Positions 8,098 through 17,725 of a stretch of DNA of 64,000 nt are shown in pieces. Position 1 is the first letter of the stretch. Every line of letters begins with the position of its first letter. Position numbers and translations under genes: made by a program. The stretch is from Chryseobacterium bernardetii (GTDB lineage Bacteria > Bacteroidota > Bacteroidia > Flavobacteriales > Weeksellaceae). Below the pieces are notes generated by a model that ran no database searches, was not told where the DNA came from, and saw only the letters and a list, made by a program, of their open reading frames with translations. Where the stretch lies: assembly GCF_003815975.1 (NCBI RefSeq), contig NZ_CP033932.1:4941501-5005500 (forward strand), in the 5' to 3' direction.

Positions 8098-11000
8098 ATG
8101 AGACGAAAAATCACGCTTTTATCTTTAATCGCTTTTACATCAATACTTTACGCCCAAAAAAACACCATAGAATGGGATGGTTCAAAAATTCAGGACTTTG
8201 GTGATTCAAAATTAAATCTTCCAAATTTTAAAAATGGAGGTTTTTCTTTCAGCCAAAATAACATTTTTATAGTAACAAAGCAAAAAATCGGAGAAAAGGA
8301 GCTAAAAATTTCTGACCTTGCCTGGGATGGTGTTTCTAACCAGGATTTATTTGAATTGGATAAAGGTGGATTACCTGACCGTGATATTGCTGAAGTTAAC
8401 TATTACACATTAGATGGAGAAAGATATGCCAGCATTAGTGTAGGTTTATTTAAAAAGACAAAAAGTGGTGTTCTGAGACTGTCTTCTTTTAATGTTTCCG
8501 AAGCCTCCACTCCAGTTAATACTTATGGAGGCGTCAATAAGATAGGAACTACCGATACCCCCCTTGCCAGCGGGAACTTTTACAAAATAAAGGTAGACAA
8601 ATCCGGAATATTTAAAATTACCGCACAGTTTTTAAGAGATAACGGAATTAATCCCGCTTCTGTAAATCCTAAGAATATGAGAATTTATGGAAATGGCGGT
8701 ATTATGCTTCCTGAATTCAATCAGGATCCCCGCTATAATTCTTTACAGGAAAATGCCATTCAGGTAGTGGGTGAAGATGACGGAGTATGGAATGATAACG
8801 ACTATGCTTTGTTCTATGCCCAGGGACCTAATGGATATAACCTTTATGATACCAGCAACGGAAATGGCTTTAAAAGAAAAGAGACCAGAACAGATGCCAG
8901 TAATAATCTCAAAAATATATATGATGACTTTTCCTACTACTATATCAATTTTGATAAAGGCGCCGGAAAAAGAGTTGCTACTGTAGACGGAAACTTACCT
9001 GCTCAAATGATAACCCGGTATGACAGCTACCAGGTTATCAACAATGATCAGACTAATTTATTGAAAGTAGGAAGAATATGGGTAGAAGAAACTCCTTTCA
9101 CCACTGAAAAGACAATCACCCTTACTACTAACTCTCCTATGCAGCCTACGGATGTTATAAAATACAGGTCACAGGTGGTAGGATACCGATCACAACAGAA
9201 TTTTATTGATATTAAAATTAATGATCTGAATCCGTTTCATGATAAGGTTCCTACTGATGAACCTACCTATTCGTATATGTTCTACCCTATGAGGTATAAC
9301 GGAAGCATTACCAATCAGACAGGAAATCAGATCACATTGAAATACACTCCTGATATTTCTGCAAATCCTAATGGGGCTTTTTATTTTGACTATCTTGAAG
9401 TACAGTACAAAGAGAATCTTTCATTCAATGGTTCGCAGATGAATTTCAGGGATTATTCTATCGTGAGCGGAAGTAATACCGATTATGGATTCAGTATTTC
9501 CAATGCATCCAGTCTGGAACAGGTATGGGACGTTACAGATATTACTAACGCCAACAGAAGAGTGAATAAAGCGGGAGCCGGCTTTTTCAATTTTGCATAT
9601 AAGGCTTCTGACCAGTATTTCAACAATGAATTTGTTGCCTTCCGTGCAGATGCAGCTTTCACCCCACAGTTTGTAGGAAGAATTGCCAATCAGAACCTAT
9701 CAGCAATCAGCAATATAGATTATCTGATTCTTACCGTACCGGAGCTGATGGGACAGGCACAAAGGCTGGCCAATTATCATCAGACAAAAAATAATTATAA
9801 GGTAGAAATTGTAGACGTTAATAAGGTCTATGAAGAATTTGGAAACGGAAGTAAAGATCTTACTGCCGTAAGAGATTTCGTTACAAAATTAAATACTCCG
9901 GAAGGAAGGCTTAAATATGTATTTATTCTTGGAGATGCATCTTATGATTATAAGAATAGAGTTCCCAATAATAACAATATTGTTTCAGCCTATCAAAGTG
10001 AACATTCTTCAGATTATGTACAGTCTTTCGTTACAGACGACTATATTGTAATGACACAGCCTCAGACCGGAACCAGCATACTGTACAATCTGCCCAACCT
10101 TCCCGTAGGAAGAATTCCTGCTTCCAATAACACAGAAGCGGCCAATATGATTGATAAGACTCTGGCTTATTACAATGCACTTCCAGGCCAATCCAGTCCT
10201 TTTGGAGATTGGAGAATGAAGCTTGATTTTGTTGTAGATGATAATGAAGAAGGCGGAAGCCCTTTCCATAATGTGATGAACAATGCACTGGTTAATGTAT
10301 TTGAACAGCCAGGAGTACAGACCCTGAAAGAATACAATGTAAAAAAGCTGTATCAGGATGCTTTTACGATGCAAAGTACTGCGGGAGGGCCTAGATATCC
10401 GCAGGTAAACCAAGCCATTTCTAACAGTATAGGAAACAGTTTATATCTTTTCTATTTTGGACATGGAGGAATCAACGGTTGGGCTCAGGAAAGAGTATTA
10501 ACCAGTACTGAAATCCAGAATTCCAATAATTTCTCCAACGTATATAGCAGATTTCCGTTTGTATCTACCATAACCTGTGAATTTACGTTATGGGATGAAC
10601 CCTCTACCAATTCTGCCGGTGAGCAGTTCATAAAATTAAAGCAAGGAGGCCCCGCTTCTATGATTACTTCCAGCCGTGCTATAGCCATTGATTATGGGCG
10701 AAGCTTCACAGATACTTTCACCAAACATATTTTTAAATTAACAGGTGATGATTTTAATACTTTGGGTTACGCTCACCTGAATGCAAAAAAAGAAACTGGA
10801 GGCAATCCTAATCACCTCAGGGTAAATGTATTGGGAGATCCTGCCATGAAACTGAGCCGACCTCAAAGGCTATTAGTCATTGATAATATTGAAACTCCGG
10901 TTCCGGGATTGATAAGAGGTCTTGACTTCGTTAAAGTAAAAGGCCATATCAATAATCCTAACGGAAGTTTGAATACTGCCTTCAACGGAAGAGTTGCCAT

Positions 11001-11994
11001 TAATATTTTTGATAAAAGACTGAATAAAAAAACACTGAACAACAATAACTGGAGCCATCCTGTTCTGAATTACACTGAAGAAGGAAGTGCAATCGTAAAA
11101 GCTTCCGGGCTGGCTGTAAATGGTGTATTTACTGCAGAATTCTATGTTCCTAAGGATATCAATTATGCTGTTGGTGAAGGAAGAATATTAGGATATGCTG
11201 ATAATAAGGTAACCGATGTATTCAATAATCAGTCTGTTCAGGTGGGAGACATTAACCCTAATGGAATTAATGACAACCAGCCGCCAAAAGTAAAACTGTA
11301 CATGAACAACACCAACTTTGCGGATGGTGGAATTACCAATCAGAACCCGATGCTTCTGGCTTGTCTTACTGACGATACAGGAATTAACTCTACCGGATCA
11401 GGTGTAGGCCATGATATTACCGTATATCTAGATGGTCAGGTTATCAATACGGTTATCCTGAATGACTTCTACTCTCCCGGTGAAGGAAACGGATGTCTAA
11501 ATCCAAGTCTTGCCGAATATCAAAAAGGAAATGTAAGCTACCCTTTCAGAAATCTTCCGGTTGGGCAGCACCAATTAACATTTAAAGTTTGGGATATAAA
11601 CAATAATTCAACAACTACAACGTTAAATTTTGAGGTTAAAGATGAAGCAGACCAACATCTGACGATCAACCGTCCGTTGAACTGGCCAAATCCATTCACC
11701 AATAAAACGTATATTCAGTTTGAACATAATTGTGATGATATCCTGGATGTGAATGTACAGATTTATACCATAACCGGCAGATTGGTAAGAACTTTATCTC
11801 AACCGGTAGTTGCAGAACCCTTCCTTCAGGGCTATAGAACCCCTCGTCAGGCTATAGAATGGGACGGAAGAGATGATTTTGGGGCTACTGTTGCAAAAGG
11901 TACATATATTTTTAAGATATTTGCAAAAAGTCAAAACCAAGAAAAATGCAAAGGAAGTGCCACAGCTGTAGAAAAAATGGTACTTTTGAAATAA
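8098..11994 (+). CDS. porU: T9SS C-terminal signal peptidase PorU
   Basis: PorU is the surface cysteine peptidase that removes C-terminal sorting domains from type IX cargo and attaches them to the cell surface. The protein has 1298 residues, with signal peptide MRRKITLLSLIAFTSILYAQ. A gingipain-type (C25) domain carries the catalytic pair: His789 in YFGHGGINGW and Cys827 in TITCEFTLWDEP. Ig-like strands follow, then a FlgD-like C-terminal domain (NWPNPFTNKTYIQF ... VAKGTYIFKIFA). It precedes porV by 59 bases and is divergent from gldJ across 165 bases. Confidence 0.95.
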   Translation: MRRKITLLSLIAFTSILYAQKNTIEWDGSKIQDFGDSKLNLPNFKNGGFSFSQNNIFIVTKQKIGEKELKISDLAWDGVSNQDLFELDKGGLPDRDIAEVNYYTLDGERYASISVGLFKKTKSGVLRLSSFNVSEASTPVNTYGGVNKIGTTDTPLASGNFYKIKVDKSGIFKITAQFLRDNGINPASVNPKNMRIYGNGGIMLPEFNQDPRYNSLQENAIQVVGEDDGVWNDNDYALFYAQGPNGYNLYDTSNGNGFKRKETRTDASNNLKNIYDDFSYYYINFDKGAGKRVATVDGNLPAQMITRYDSYQVINNDQTNLLKVGRIWVEETPFTTEKTITLTTNSPMQPTDVIKYRSQVVGYRSQQNFIDIKINDLNPFHDKVPTDEPTYSYMFYPMRYNGSITNQTGNQITLKYTPDISANPNGAFYFDYLEVQYKENLSFNGSQMNFRDYSIVSGSNTDYGFSISNASSLEQVWDVTDITNANRRVNKAGAGFFNFAYKASDQYFNNEFVAFRADAAFTPQFVGRIANQNLSAISNIDYLILTVPELMGQAQRLANYHQTKNNYKVEIVDVNKVYEEFGNGSKDLTAVRDFVTKLNTPEGRLKYVFILGDASYDYKNRVPNNNNIVSAYQSEHSSDYVQSFVTDDYIVMTQPQTGTSILYNLPNLPVGRIPASNNTEAANMIDKTLAYYNALPGQSSPFGDWRMKLDFVVDDNEEGGSPFHNVMNNALVNVFEQPGVQTLKEYNVKKLYQDAFTMQSTAGGPRYPQVNQAISNSIGNSLYLFYFGHGGINGWAQERVLTSTEIQNSNNFSNVYSRFPFVSTITCEFTLWDEPSTNSAGEQFIKLKQGGPASMITSSRAIAIDYGRSFTDTFTKHIFKLTGDDFNTLGYAHLNAKKETGGNPNHLRVNVLGDPAMKLSRPQRLLVIDNIETPVPGLIRGLDFVKVKGHINNPNGSLNTAFNGRVAINIFDKRLNKKTLNNNNWSHPVLNYTEEGSAIVKASGLAVNGVFTAEFYVPKDINYAVGEGRILGYADNKVTDVFNNQSVQVGDINPNGINDNQPPKVKLYMNNTNFADGGITNQNPMLLACLTDDTGINSTGSGVGHDITVYLDGQVINTVILNDFYSPGEGNGCLNPSLAEYQKGNVSYPFRNLPVGQHQLTFKVWDINNNSTTTTLNFEVKDEADQHLTINRPLNWPNPFTNKTYIQFEHNCDDILDVNVQIYTITGRLVRTLSQPVVAEPFLQGYRTPRQAIEWDGRDDFGATVAKGTYIFKIFAKSQNQEKCKGSATAVEKMVLLK

Positions 11995-12053
11995 TTGAGT
12001 AACACATAGACAATAAAAATTATAAAAAACTGATAATATATAAAAGACAACAT

Positions 12054-13202
12054 ATGAATTTAACTACTAAACTGCTTTTAGGACTTGGGTTAAGTGCTGG
12101 TTTTCTAGGCTATTCACAAATAAACCCAGTACTTACCGGAGCTCCCTTCCTGAGAATTGCGCCAGATGCAAGAGCGGGAGGTATGGGAGATCAGGGGGTG
12201 GTGACCTCTCCTGATGCATTTTCACAATTCTGGAATGCAGCTAAATATCCTTTCAGCAGAACAAGTTCTTCCATAGGTCTTACCTATACACCCTATATGG
12301 GAAAACTTACCAACGATGTATTCTTATTATACGGAGCATTCCATAAATTCCTTGGCCAGGATGAAAGGTCCACCATTTCCGCAAGTATCTATTACTTTAA
12401 TATGGGTGAGGTAGACCTTACTCAGTTAGTGGGTAATGACGTTACTTCAAACGGGGTATCAAAACCTAACGAGTTTTCCATTGATGTGGCGTATGGTCTG
12501 AAACTTTCTGACTCTTACTCCATGGCTGTAACCGGTAGATTTATCCGTTCAGACTTAGCTGGGGGATTCAATACAGATAACACCCTTAAAGCAGCCAACT
12601 CTTTTGCTGTAGATGTTTCAGCATATTATACGTCAGAAAGATTCTCAAGTTTCGGAGGATATGACGGTAAATTAAATGCAGGTCTTGCCATACAAAACCT
12701 GGGTCCAAAGCTTGATTATACCGGAAATGAAGAATCAAGATCCTATCTTCCTACCATGGCAAGATTAGGGGTTGGGTATGATATGTATCTGGATGACCTG
12801 AACAGAATCGGAATCTCTGTAGAAGGTTCAAAACTTTTGGTACCGGGATCTGAATATGTAGGGGTAGATGCTTACAGAAGACCTAAATATGAAATTCCAA
12901 ACGTAGGCCCTATAGCAGGTATCGGAAAATCGTTTAAAAATCCAAACAGCATTATGTATAGTGGTGCTTTAGAATATTCATATGACAATGCTTTCTCAGT
13001 AAGAGGAGGTTACTTCCATGAAAGTGAAGAACAGGGAGCAAGACAATTCGCTACTGCCGGTATCGGATTAAAGTACCGTTCTTTCGGACTTGATCTTTCT
13101 TACCTGATCAATATGTCTAAAGTGAATACAGCATTGGATAATACCCTTCGTTTCGGTCTTACCTGGAACATTGGTGAAGAAACATCCAACAACGACCGTT
13201 AA
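12054..13202 (+). CDS. porV: T9SS outer-membrane shuttle protein PorV (LptO)
   Basis: PorV is a FadL-like 14-strand outer-membrane barrel that carries secreted cargo from the SprA translocon to PorU. The 382-residue protein has a signal peptide ending GYSQ and the family opening block FLRIAPDARAGGMGDQGVVTSPDA, followed by FWNAAKYPF, and a barrel-type C-terminus (NTLRFGLTWNIGEE). It lies 59 bases after porU and ends at a strong terminator, so porU and porV likely form one operon. Confidence 0.95.
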   Translation: MNLTTKLLLGLGLSAGFLGYSQINPVLTGAPFLRIAPDARAGGMGDQGVVTSPDAFSQFWNAAKYPFSRTSSSIGLTYTPYMGKLTNDVFLLYGAFHKFLGQDERSTISASIYYFNMGEVDLTQLVGNDVTSNGVSKPNEFSIDVAYGLKLSDSYSMAVTGRFIRSDLAGGFNTDNTLKAANSFAVDVSAYYTSERFSSFGGYDGKLNAGLAIQNLGPKLDYTGNEESRSYLPTMARLGVGYDMYLDDLNRIGISVEGSKLLVPGSEYVGVDAYRRPKYEIPNVGPIAGIGKSFKNPNSIMYSGALEYSYDNAFSVRGGYFHESEEQGARQFATAGIGLKYRSFGLDLSYLINMSKVNTALDNTLRFGLTWNIGEETSNNDR

Positions 13203-13220
13203 AAAACATTTGCTATATAA

Positions 13221-13254
13221 AAAAGCCTCATACATCCGTCATGAGGCTTTTTTT
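13221..13254 (+). terminator. Terminator of porU-porV
   Basis: Stem AAAAGCCTCAT / ATGAGGCTTTT with a 9-base loop and a T run lies 19 bases after the porV stop. Confidence 0.9.
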
Positions 13255-13337
13255 GTAAATAGTGAATTGTCAATCCGCTTCTCTGATGAATTTTTATAAG
13301 CTTGGAAATCACCATTGGCTTTGCAAAGTAAAAGTGG

Positions 13338-14096
13338 TTATTGATCTTTAAATAGCTGGCTCGTATAATCCAATAGCTTTCCGTTTCCATATTCACCATG
13401 CCCCGGGATCACAATCTTTACGTCCGGATATTCTTTCTTAACTTTTTCAACGGTATCCGACCATGCTGAAACATTAGCATCACCTAAATATCCTTTACTG
13501 GCATCAAGTTCTTTCAATAAACATCCTCCAAACAATATATTTTCGCTTGGGAAATAAGCAACCGTATTATCTTTTGTATGTCCTTCTCCGAAAAATTTTG
13601 TAATCGTTTTTTTATTGCCTACTTTTAAAATAATAAAATCATTAAAGCTATTTTGAGGAACAGTAAAGTGATTTTCTTTGGCTAATTCTATAGTCTTTGA
13701 ATAGGAATAAGAAGGAATCTTCTTTTTGTGAAACGCCATCAGGCCACCCAGGCTATCATCATGAAAATGTGTTGGAACCACTGCTTTAATTTTTGAATGG
13801 AGTTTTTCATTAATCCATTTGATAAGTTCTTCTGCATCCTTATCATGAGTAGGCGTGTCAAAAACAATAGCTTCATTATTATTTCTTACAACCAACCCGT
13901 TGCAGGGAACATTTCCAAAATCATTAGTTTGTTTAAAGGAAGTATGGATAAAAGTATTTTCCGAAATTTGCGTGATGACCAGATTGTCGGATTTATAAAC
14001 CTCTTTCGTCTTAAAATTACTTTCATTCTGTGCACTGCAATTGAAAATGACGAAAGAAAACATAACAACAACTATCCTTTTAAGATTAACTTTCAT
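13338..14096 (-). CDS. Subclass B1 metallo-beta-lactamase
   Basis: This 252-residue exported enzyme is predicted to hydrolyse beta-lactams, probably including carbapenems, using two zinc ions. The B1 ligand set is complete: H110, H112 and D114 in THFHDD, H173 in GEGHTKDN, C192 in GGCLLKE and H233 in IPGHGEYG; C192 is diagnostic of B1 rather than B2 or B3. The export signal ends near FNCSAQ; Cys20 could be a lipidation site but Asn at -1 is unusual, so cleavage after SAQ is equally possible. The gene stands alone on the minus strand. It does not closely resemble the BlaB/CGB sequence I remember from this genus, so the exact variant is open. Confidence 0.92.
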   Translation of the reverse strand: MKVNLKRIVVVMFSFVIFNCSAQNESNFKTKEVYKSDNLVITQISENTFIHTSFKQTNDFGNVPCNGLVVRNNNEAIVFDTPTHDKDAEELIKWINEKLHSKIKAVVPTHFHDDSLGGLMAFHKKKIPSYSYSKTIELAKENHFTVPQNSFNDFIILKVGNKKTITKFFGEGHTKDNTVAYFPSENILFGGCLLKELDASKGYLGDANVSAWSDTVEKVKKEYPDVKIVIPGHGEYGNGKLLDYTSQLFKDQ

Positions 14097-14352
14097 ATAC
14101 TTATGGCTTTGGAAACTAAGTTAATAATTCTCAAAGCAAAACCAATTAAAGATTTTGTTAAAAAAAATCAATATTCAATCATCAACTTCACTGATAGCTT
14201 TCACTCATCATCATTCATCATTAGTTTTGTAACCAGCAAAAACTGACCATTCGCGATCTTAAAAACCAATTATTAAAAAAATATAATATTTAAGTTTACA
14301 AAAGTCTCTTATTTATGGTATTTCTTTTAAATTCAATAGTTATTTTTGTAGT

Positions 14353-16617
14353 ATGAACTATTCGGCGGAGCTAAAAAAATTTGTAACCAGTCAGTATCTG
14401 TATTCTGCAATCAGAATTACATTAGCTACTGTTCTTCCATGTTTAGTTCTCGCCCACTTCGGTATTTTAAAAGAATATTTCCTCTTCCCTCTCGGAACCA
14501 GCTTTGTAGCGCTTACCGATCAGCCCGGGCCTTTTATCAGAAGAAGAAATGCACTGGCCTTTGCCATCTGCTGTTTTGTCTTTGTGGCATTAATTGCCAG
14601 CCTGGTAATGAATTTTAGGATATTGGTACTTCTTGAGATCATTGTTTTCGGGATGTTCTTCTCCTTAATTGGAGTGTATGGCCAGCGATTGGCAGCAGTG
14701 GGTTCATTATCACTGGTTGTACTTGCTATCTTTATTGACGGCCATCTTACAGGAGCCAATATCTTTAAAAGCTTACTGATATTCACCTGCGGATGTATCT
14801 GGTTTTTGCTGATATTCCTTGTGGTGACCACCATCCGTCCCTACAAATTAGCAGGTCAGATGATTGGTGAAAACTATCTTCAATTAGCCGAGTTTTTAAA
14901 AATCAAAGCCAATTATTACCAGAAAAATCCTGATTTTGACAAGCTTACCACTCAGGTTATTGCCAAACAGATTGAAATAAAAAACCTTCAGGAAGATACC
15001 AGGGAAACAGTTTTCAAAACAAGGACCATCGTTAATGAATCTACCACAACCAGCCGCTTGCTGATGCTGATGTTCCTTAATTCTATGGACCTTCATGAAA
15101 AGCTGATGACTTCTGAAAGTGATTATCAGAAGCTGCAGCAAAGCTTTGAGGACAGTATGATCCTGGTCAATATTCATGATTATCTTAACCTGCTGGCTGA
15201 AGAGATCACCAATATCGGAATTGCTCTCCAGGGTGGAACGCGGGCCAAACCAATGTTTAATCTTGAGCTGGAATTAAAGAATCTTAACTATCATTATTTC
15301 GAACTTAGAAATAAACAACTGTCTCCTGATAGCCTGGAAAACTTTATGGTTCTTCGTCAGATCCTGATGCGTATCAATGAAATTACCAAGGAGATCAACG
15401 AAATCTATAAAGTATTTTCCCAGGACATAAAACTGGCAAAAAGTTTATCCACCGGGCTAGACTTAAGAAAGTTCATGCCAAATGAACCCAAACTGAACTC
15501 TAAGGTTTTAAGAAATAATATTTCATTGTCTTCTTCTCATTTCCGCCATGCGATAAGAATTACAACAGCATTATTACTGGGATATCTATTCTCCATGTTT
15601 GATTTCCTGGGATTAGGACATACGTATTGGATATTAATTACCATTACAGCGATTTTAAAGCCAGCCTATTCCATCACCAAGCAACGGAACCTGCTGCGTC
15701 TGTACGGAACGGTTACCGGAGCTACGATCGCTTATATCATCCTGCATTTCATACATATTAACAGTGTTTTGTTTGCAATCCTGCTCATCAGCATGATAAT
15801 GTGTTTCAGCTTTTTAAAAGGACGGTATTTTTGGGCAGTCCTTTTTATGACGATCTATATTTTCCTGAGTTTTAATTTTTTAAATCCCGGAAAAGTCAAT
15901 ATCATTTTCAAAGACAGGGTTCTGGATACAGCTATCGCCGGCATTATAGCATTTGCCGTTTCTTATATTGTACTGCCGGTTTGGGAACATACACAAAACC
16001 TGGATCTGATGAAAAAATCTGCAGCAGACAACCTCATCTATTTCCAGAGTGTGATGTCTAAATTTCTGCAGGGAACTTTTGATCTTGAAGATTATAAGGT
16101 AAAACGGAAAAATGCTATCATCTCATTGGCCAATCTTTCGGATAATTTCCAGAGAATGATTTCGGATCCTAAAAACCAGCAGAAAAAGCTGGAAGTGGTT
16201 CATCAGTTTGTAGCCACTTCACATCTTATTACAGCCTATACCGCATCACTTTCTCAATATTCTAAAAGCAATGAACAGTATCCTGAAATAGATGCTGAAA
16301 GCTGGAGCAGAAAAATTGAAGCAGAAATGCAGCAAACATCAACGTTACTCAATGGTGAGGATATCACGGAAGACCTTAGGATGGAAAGCCGCCTGGAGCC
16401 GGAAGATTCTTCTATTGAAGATATGCTTATGAAGAGAAAGACCGAAATTGAGGAAAATGAAATTGTAGACCGGAGAGATCCTGATAAAATTTCCCATTTA
16501 ACGGAGCTTAAAAACATTCATGATATTCTGGAACTGATCTATGATGTTGCTAAGGAACAACGAAAGGTGATTGAAAAATACAGAAGTGAGAAGCATACTA
16601 CTCCTCCACAATCGTAA
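14353..16617 (+). CDS. FUSC / YccS-type integral membrane protein
   Basis: The 754-residue protein has two blocks of membrane helices (about residues 15-165 and 395-560), each followed by a long charged cytoplasmic part; this duplicated layout marks the FUSC/aromatic-acid-exporter superfamily (YccS, YhfK). Conserved text includes FALTDQPGPFIRRRNAL-like residues near 55 and YWILITITAILKPAYSITKQR near 425. Related proteins are thought to export aromatic or other small organic compounds, but the substrate here is unknown. A TATTTTTG box ends five bases before the ATG, hinting at a very short leader. The last 20 bases overlap the convergent phosphopantetheinyl transferase. Confidence 0.85.
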   Translation: MNYSAELKKFVTSQYLYSAIRITLATVLPCLVLAHFGILKEYFLFPLGTSFVALTDQPGPFIRRRNALAFAICCFVFVALIASLVMNFRILVLLEIIVFGMFFSLIGVYGQRLAAVGSLSLVVLAIFIDGHLTGANIFKSLLIFTCGCIWFLLIFLVVTTIRPYKLAGQMIGENYLQLAEFLKIKANYYQKNPDFDKLTTQVIAKQIEIKNLQEDTRETVFKTRTIVNESTTTSRLLMLMFLNSMDLHEKLMTSESDYQKLQQSFEDSMILVNIHDYLNLLAEEITNIGIALQGGTRAKPMFNLELELKNLNYHYFELRNKQLSPDSLENFMVLRQILMRINEITKEINEIYKVFSQDIKLAKSLSTGLDLRKFMPNEPKLNSKVLRNNISLSSSHFRHAIRITTALLLGYLFSMFDFLGLGHTYWILITITAILKPAYSITKQRNLLRLYGTVTGATIAYIILHFIHINSVLFAILLISMIMCFSFLKGRYFWAVLFMTIYIFLSFNFLNPGKVNIIFKDRVLDTAIAGIIAFAVSYIVLPVWEHTQNLDLMKKSAADNLIYFQSVMSKFLQGTFDLEDYKVKRKNAIISLANLSDNFQRMISDPKNQQKKLEVVHQFVATSHLITAYTASLSQYSKSNEQYPEIDAESWSRKIEAEMQQTSTLLNGEDITEDLRMESRLEPEDSSIEDMLMKRKTEIEENEIVDRRDPDKISHLTELKNIHDILELIYDVAKEQRKVIEKYRSEKHTTPPQS

Positions 16618-17212
16618 AGCAGTAATCATCAAAAAATTCAACCCTGGCCTTAAATTCATCTGAAAACTGTTCGTCATATACCCGGCAGCTTATTTTATGG
16701 AGATGTTTCAGCCCAAAAGGTTTTACTTCATAATTTTTCTTCAAAGACCAGTATTTGGAATGGTGAATTTTGTACATGCTTTCTTTTACACTCCATATGA
16801 TAGTGTAAAAAGTGTCTGCTTTATCTTCAGGGATAAATCCTCTTTCATTTTCATAGGTGAATTTATCAATCACTCTTAAAATCTTGGGATTGAACTTCTC
16901 GATATCTATTCCTATTTTATTTTTAGAAACAGCAATAGCTGCAAAAGGGAAAGAATGGGTAATCGAAATTTCTGCATCATTGGGGGAAAGAAAAGGCTCT
17001 CTTTCTTTATATAAGATCTTGGAATCTGGTTTCAAACCTTTCAGCAGTTTACGAACCATCAGCACTTCCAATAATTTTTTAGGATGATAGTCCTTTACCT
17101 TTTCAGCATTTTCCGGTTCCAGTAATTCATTGATATCAAGTGTTTCACTTTCATCATATTTCCAAACCAAAATAGTGGCATTATCATCTGAAAAATCTCT
17201 GTAAAGGGGCAT
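16598..17212 (-). CDS. 4'-phosphopantetheinyl transferase (Sfp-type)
   Basis: Such enzymes attach the phosphopantetheine arm of CoA to carrier-protein serines. At 204 residues it matches the Sfp/HetI subfamily. The Mg2+/CoA motifs are visible: ITHSFPFAAIAVS, then GIDIEKFNPKI (around residue 105) and WSVKESMYK (around 145). A separate short AcpS may exist elsewhere, so this copy could serve fatty-acid, siderophore or polyene (flexirubin-type) carriers; no carrier gene lies in the window. It overlaps the FUSC 3' end by 20 bases. Confidence 0.88.
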   Translation of the reverse strand: MPLYRDFSDDNATILVWKYDESETLDINELLEPENAEKVKDYHPKKLLEVLMVRKLLKGLKPDSKILYKEREPFLSPNDAEISITHSFPFAAIAVSKNKIGIDIEKFNPKILRVIDKFTYENERGFIPEDKADTFYTIIWSVKESMYKIHHSKYWSLKKNYEVKPFGLKHLHKISCRVYDEQFSDEFKARVEFFDDYCFTIVEE

Positions 17213-17725
17213 TCTTTTTTTATTGGGTAAAAATAGTGAAAAAGTTGGAAGATGGGAGCCGGAAAAAAGAGGTTATTTGGAACAATAAAATAACTTACTT
17301 ATAATATCCATTAAAAGACATGTTTTTATTTGGCTTAAACACTGTATCCTCCAACATTTTCTTTCAGCTTCCTTTCCTATGATTTCACCTGATGATTCAC
17401 ATCATTTCTATGCTCTATAATTTCCAGATTGGAATCCACAAAACAAGCACTTCCGAACCCATTCACATAAGAGCCTTTTACAGGTTGTAAAGCGATTAAA
17501 ATGAAATCACCCATGTCAGAAATAACATCTACTACTTTTCCGTGTGCTTTTTTCAGGTTTAGTCTTCATATATATTAATTAATCAGATAAAAGTAATTAA
17601 GACTAAATAGTTTTAAATCATGTCTAATCTCAGGAAACTGAAATTGATCTGTCGTTTTTTTATCTTAATTATAAATTGTAATTTTGCCTTTCGTTATCAA
17701 TTGAATTTAAATTTATTCATTACAT
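17213..17725. other. 513-bp intergenic region with degenerate repeat and a coding fragment
   Basis: Near 17239-17262 runs GTTGGAAGATGGGAGCCGG and near 17348-17377 its loosely complementary counterpart, the same degenerate repeat family as at 25163-25304. On the minus strand, about 17377-17560, a frame without a convincing start encodes some 60 residues including KAHGKVVDVISDMGDFIL and GFGSACFVDSNLEIIEHRND, ending in TAG; it looks protein-like but I do not recognise the family. The last 50 bases before ahcY hold a TAATTTTG box (17679-17686), a likely promoter -7 element without a clear TTG partner. Confidence 0.45.
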
